Positions 62,204 through 64,000 of a stretch of 64,000 bases of DNA are shown here, piece by piece. Under the pieces are notes generated by a model. That model was given only the letters and a program-made list of their open reading frames with translations. It searched no databases and had not been told where the DNA came from. This DNA comes from Pseudomonas sp. TH31. Its GTDB lineage: Bacteria; Pseudomonadota; Gammaproteobacteria; Pseudomonadales; Pseudomonadaceae. Every line of letters starts with the position of its first letter. The stretch's first letter is position 1. A program made the position numbers and the translations under genes. The DNA is taken from NCBI RefSeq assembly GCF_016650815.1, contig NZ_JAEKEZ010000013.1:1-64000 (forward strand), in the 5' to 3' direction.

Positions 62204-64000
62204 TTAGATGTTGAGCAGTTGCAGGCGCTGACGAATTGAAGATTCAATCCCGGCTTCATCCAGCCCGCACTCGGCCAGCATCTGCGCAGGCTTGGCGTGT
62301 TCGACGTAGCTGTCCGGCAAACCCAGGTGCAGCATCGACTTGAGGATGTTTTCCCGGGCGAGGAACTCGCTGACTGCGCCACCGGCGCCGCCCATGATCG
62401 CGTTCTCTTCGATGGTTACCAGCAACTCGTGGCTGCCGGCAATTTCGCGAACCAGTGCTTCGTCCAGCGGTTTGACGAAGCGCATGTCGACCACAGTCGC
62501 ATCCAGCGTCTCGGCGACTTTCAGCGCTTCGGCCAGTTGCACGCCGAATACCAGAAGGGCGACTTTGCTACCCTGACGGCGAACCACGCCCTTGCCGATT
62601 TCAATCGGTTGCAGGTCCTTCTCGATTACCGCGTTCGGGCCATTGCCACGCGGGTAGCGCACTGCCGCCGGGCCGTTGTACAGGTGACCGGTGGTGAGCA
62701 TTTTGCGCAGTTCGTTTTCGTCGCTCGGGGTCATCACCAGCATGCCAGGGATGCAGCGCAGGAACGAGAGGTCGAAACTGCCGGCGTGGGTCGGGCCGTC
62801 TTCGCCCACCAGACCTGCGCGGTCGATGGCGAACAACACGTCGAGGTTCTGCACCGCCACATCATGCACAAGCTGGTCGTAGCCGCGTTGCAGGAAGGTC
62901 GAATAGATCGCCACCACCGGTTTCGCGCCTTCGCAGGCCATGCCGGCGGCGAACGTTACGGCGTGCTGCTCGGCAATCGCCACGTCGAAGTAGCGCAGCG
63001 GGAAACGCTCGCTGAACGCCACCAGGTCGGAGCCTTCCTTCATCGCCGGGGTGATCCCGACAAGGCGTGGATCAGCGGCGGCCATGTCGCACAGCCATTC
63101 GCCGAACACGCCGGAATACTTAGGCCCGCTGGCTTTCTTCGGTGCCGCTGCCGGGGCGTTCAGCGGTTCGAGTTTGGTGATGGCGTGGTAACCGATCGGG
63201 TCGACTTCCGCCGGGGCGAAGCCTTTGCCTTTCTTGGTGACGACGTGCAGGAACTGCGGGCCTTTCAGATCGCGCATGTTGCGCAGGGTGGCGATCAGGG
63301 TCGGCAGGTCGTGGCCATCAATCGGGCCGATGTAGTTCCAGCCCAGCTCTTCGAACAGGGTGCCCGGAACCAGCATGCCTTTGGCGTATTCTTCAGTACG
63401 ACGGGCGATTTCCCAGGCGCCGGGCAGGCGCGACAGGACCTTTTTGCTGCCTTCACGCATGCTGGCGTAAGTACGGCTGGAAAGGATTTTCGCCAGGTAA
63501 TTGGACAGGCCACCGACGTTGCGCGAGATCGACATGTCGTTGTCGTTCAGGATCACCAACATGTTGGCGTTGACTTCCGGCGCGTGGTTCAGCGCCTCGA
63601 ACGCCATGCCGGCGGTCAGCGCGCCGTCGCCGATCACGGCGATCGCCTTGCGATCACTGTTCTGCAGGCGGGCGGCAATCGCCATGCCCAGCGCTGCACT
63701 GATCGAGGTGCTGGAGTGGCCGACGCCAAAGGTGTCGTACTCGCTCTCGGAACGACGCGGGAAGGCAGCGATGCCGTCCTTTTGGCGCAGGGTGCCCATG
63801 CGCTCGCGACGGCCGGTGAGGATTTTGTGCGGATAAGCCTGATGACCCACGTCCCACACCAGCCGGTCGTCCGGGGTGTCGAAGACGTAATGCAATGCGA
63901 TAGTCAGCTCGATGACGCCCAGGCCGGCCCCGAAATGCCCGCCGGTCTGACCGACCGTGTAGAGCAATTCCAGGCGCAACTCATCAGCCAGGGTTTCCAG
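62204..64000 (-). CDS. dxs: 1-Deoxy-D-xylulose-5-phosphate synthase, 5' end outside the window
   Basis: 598 residues are visible; the first 35 or so lie beyond position 64000, as the frame is open to the edge ([16 protein letters not shown]). Thiamine-PP binding: [40 protein letters not shown] and [20 protein letters not shown] are strongly conserved. The C-terminal transketolase parts include [20 protein letters not shown]. It makes DXP for isoprenoids, thiamine and pyridoxal. It ends 11 bp before the REP pair that precedes btuB. Confidence 0.95.
   Translation of the reverse strand: METLADELRLELLYTVGQTGGHFGAGLGVIELTIALHYVFDTPDDRLVWDVGHQAYPHKILTGRRERMGTLRQKDGIAAFPRRSESEYDTFGVGHSSTSISAALGMAIAARLQNSDRKAIAVIGDGALTAGMAFEALNHAPEVNANMLVILNDNDMSISRNVGGLSNYLAKILSSRTYASMREGSKKVLSRLPGAWEIARRTEEYAKGMLVPGTLFEELGWNYIGPIDGHDLPTLIATLRNMRDLKGPQFLHVVTKKGKGFAPAEVDPIGYHAITKLEPLNAPAAAPKKASGPKYSGVFGEWLCDMAAADPRLVGITPAMKEGSDLVAFSERFPLRYFDVAIAEQHAVTFAAGMACEGAKPVVAIYSTFLQRGYDQLVHDVAVQNLDVLFAIDRAGLVGEDGPTHAGSFDLSFLRCIPGMLVMTPSDENELRKMLTTGHLYNGPAAVRYPRGNGPNAVIEKDLQPIEIGKGVVRRQGSKVALLVFGVQLAEALKVAETLDATVVDMRFVKPLDEALVREIAGSHELLVTIEENAIMGGAGGAVSEFLARENILKSMLHLGLPDSYVEHAKPAQMLAECGLDEAGIESSIRQRLQLLNI

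Overview
The window is a chromosomal segment of a Pseudomonas, most likely of the P. fluorescens group. The evidence is the gene order in the core part (oprG beside a PA4063-PA4066-like zinc operon, then a trx/CnoX protein; nrdR-ribD-ribE-ribBA-ribH-nusB-thiL-pgpA; dxs beside btuB) and many copies of the short palindromic repeats that these species carry between genes.

Positions 1 to about 16.9 kb are an accessory region with more A+T and little synteny. It holds a DUF4365 nuclease-like protein facing a HEPN-like protein. Next come an intact IS3-family element, a cassette of a large serine recombinase with two ParB/RepB-like proteins, and a module of two divergent proteins with PD-(D/E)XK (Mrr-like) nuclease domains followed by a trypsin-like protease. 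Relics of an IS66-type transposase lie on both sides of that last module. Small unknown genes and an XRE regulator end the region. The combination looks like a defence/mobility island. The nuclease-nuclease-protease set and the recombinase-ParB-ParB set are the best candidates for poorly described systems.

From 16.9 kb onward the DNA is core-like. 17-25 kb: a YcaO-OsmC fusion protein, and a leftward yjfI/pspA/yjfK/yjfL/yjfM/yjfC-type envelope operon that also carries a rhomboid protease and has twin palindromes upstream. 25-29 kb: an isochorismatase-like hydrolase, a GlxA-type regulator, a DUF3182 protein and an alpha/beta hydrolase. 29-33 kb: the ybhN-clsB-ybhP set with a DUF72 gene. 33-41.5 kb: an MFS exporter, an MscS-type channel and a full-length Lhr helicase. 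41.8-48 kb: two nucleotide-sugar enzymes, OprG with a likely ANR site, and a zinc-responsive MacB-like ABC operon with a likely Zur site. 48-51 kb: CnoX, a methyltransferase and a YbaY-type lipoprotein. 51-60 kb: nrdR and the riboflavin genes with nusB, thiL, pgpA and ribA, then a BtuF-like protein. 60-64 kb: btuB, and dxs running off the end.

Six genes need seven single-base corrections to read through (GlxA regulator, DUF3182, clsB, DUF72, an RmlD-like gene with two, and btuB). Nearly all corrections fall in or beside short homopolymers in otherwise normal core genes. This looks more like indel errors in the assembly than like gene decay, but the sequence alone cannot decide. No rRNA, tRNA or CRISPR array was seen.
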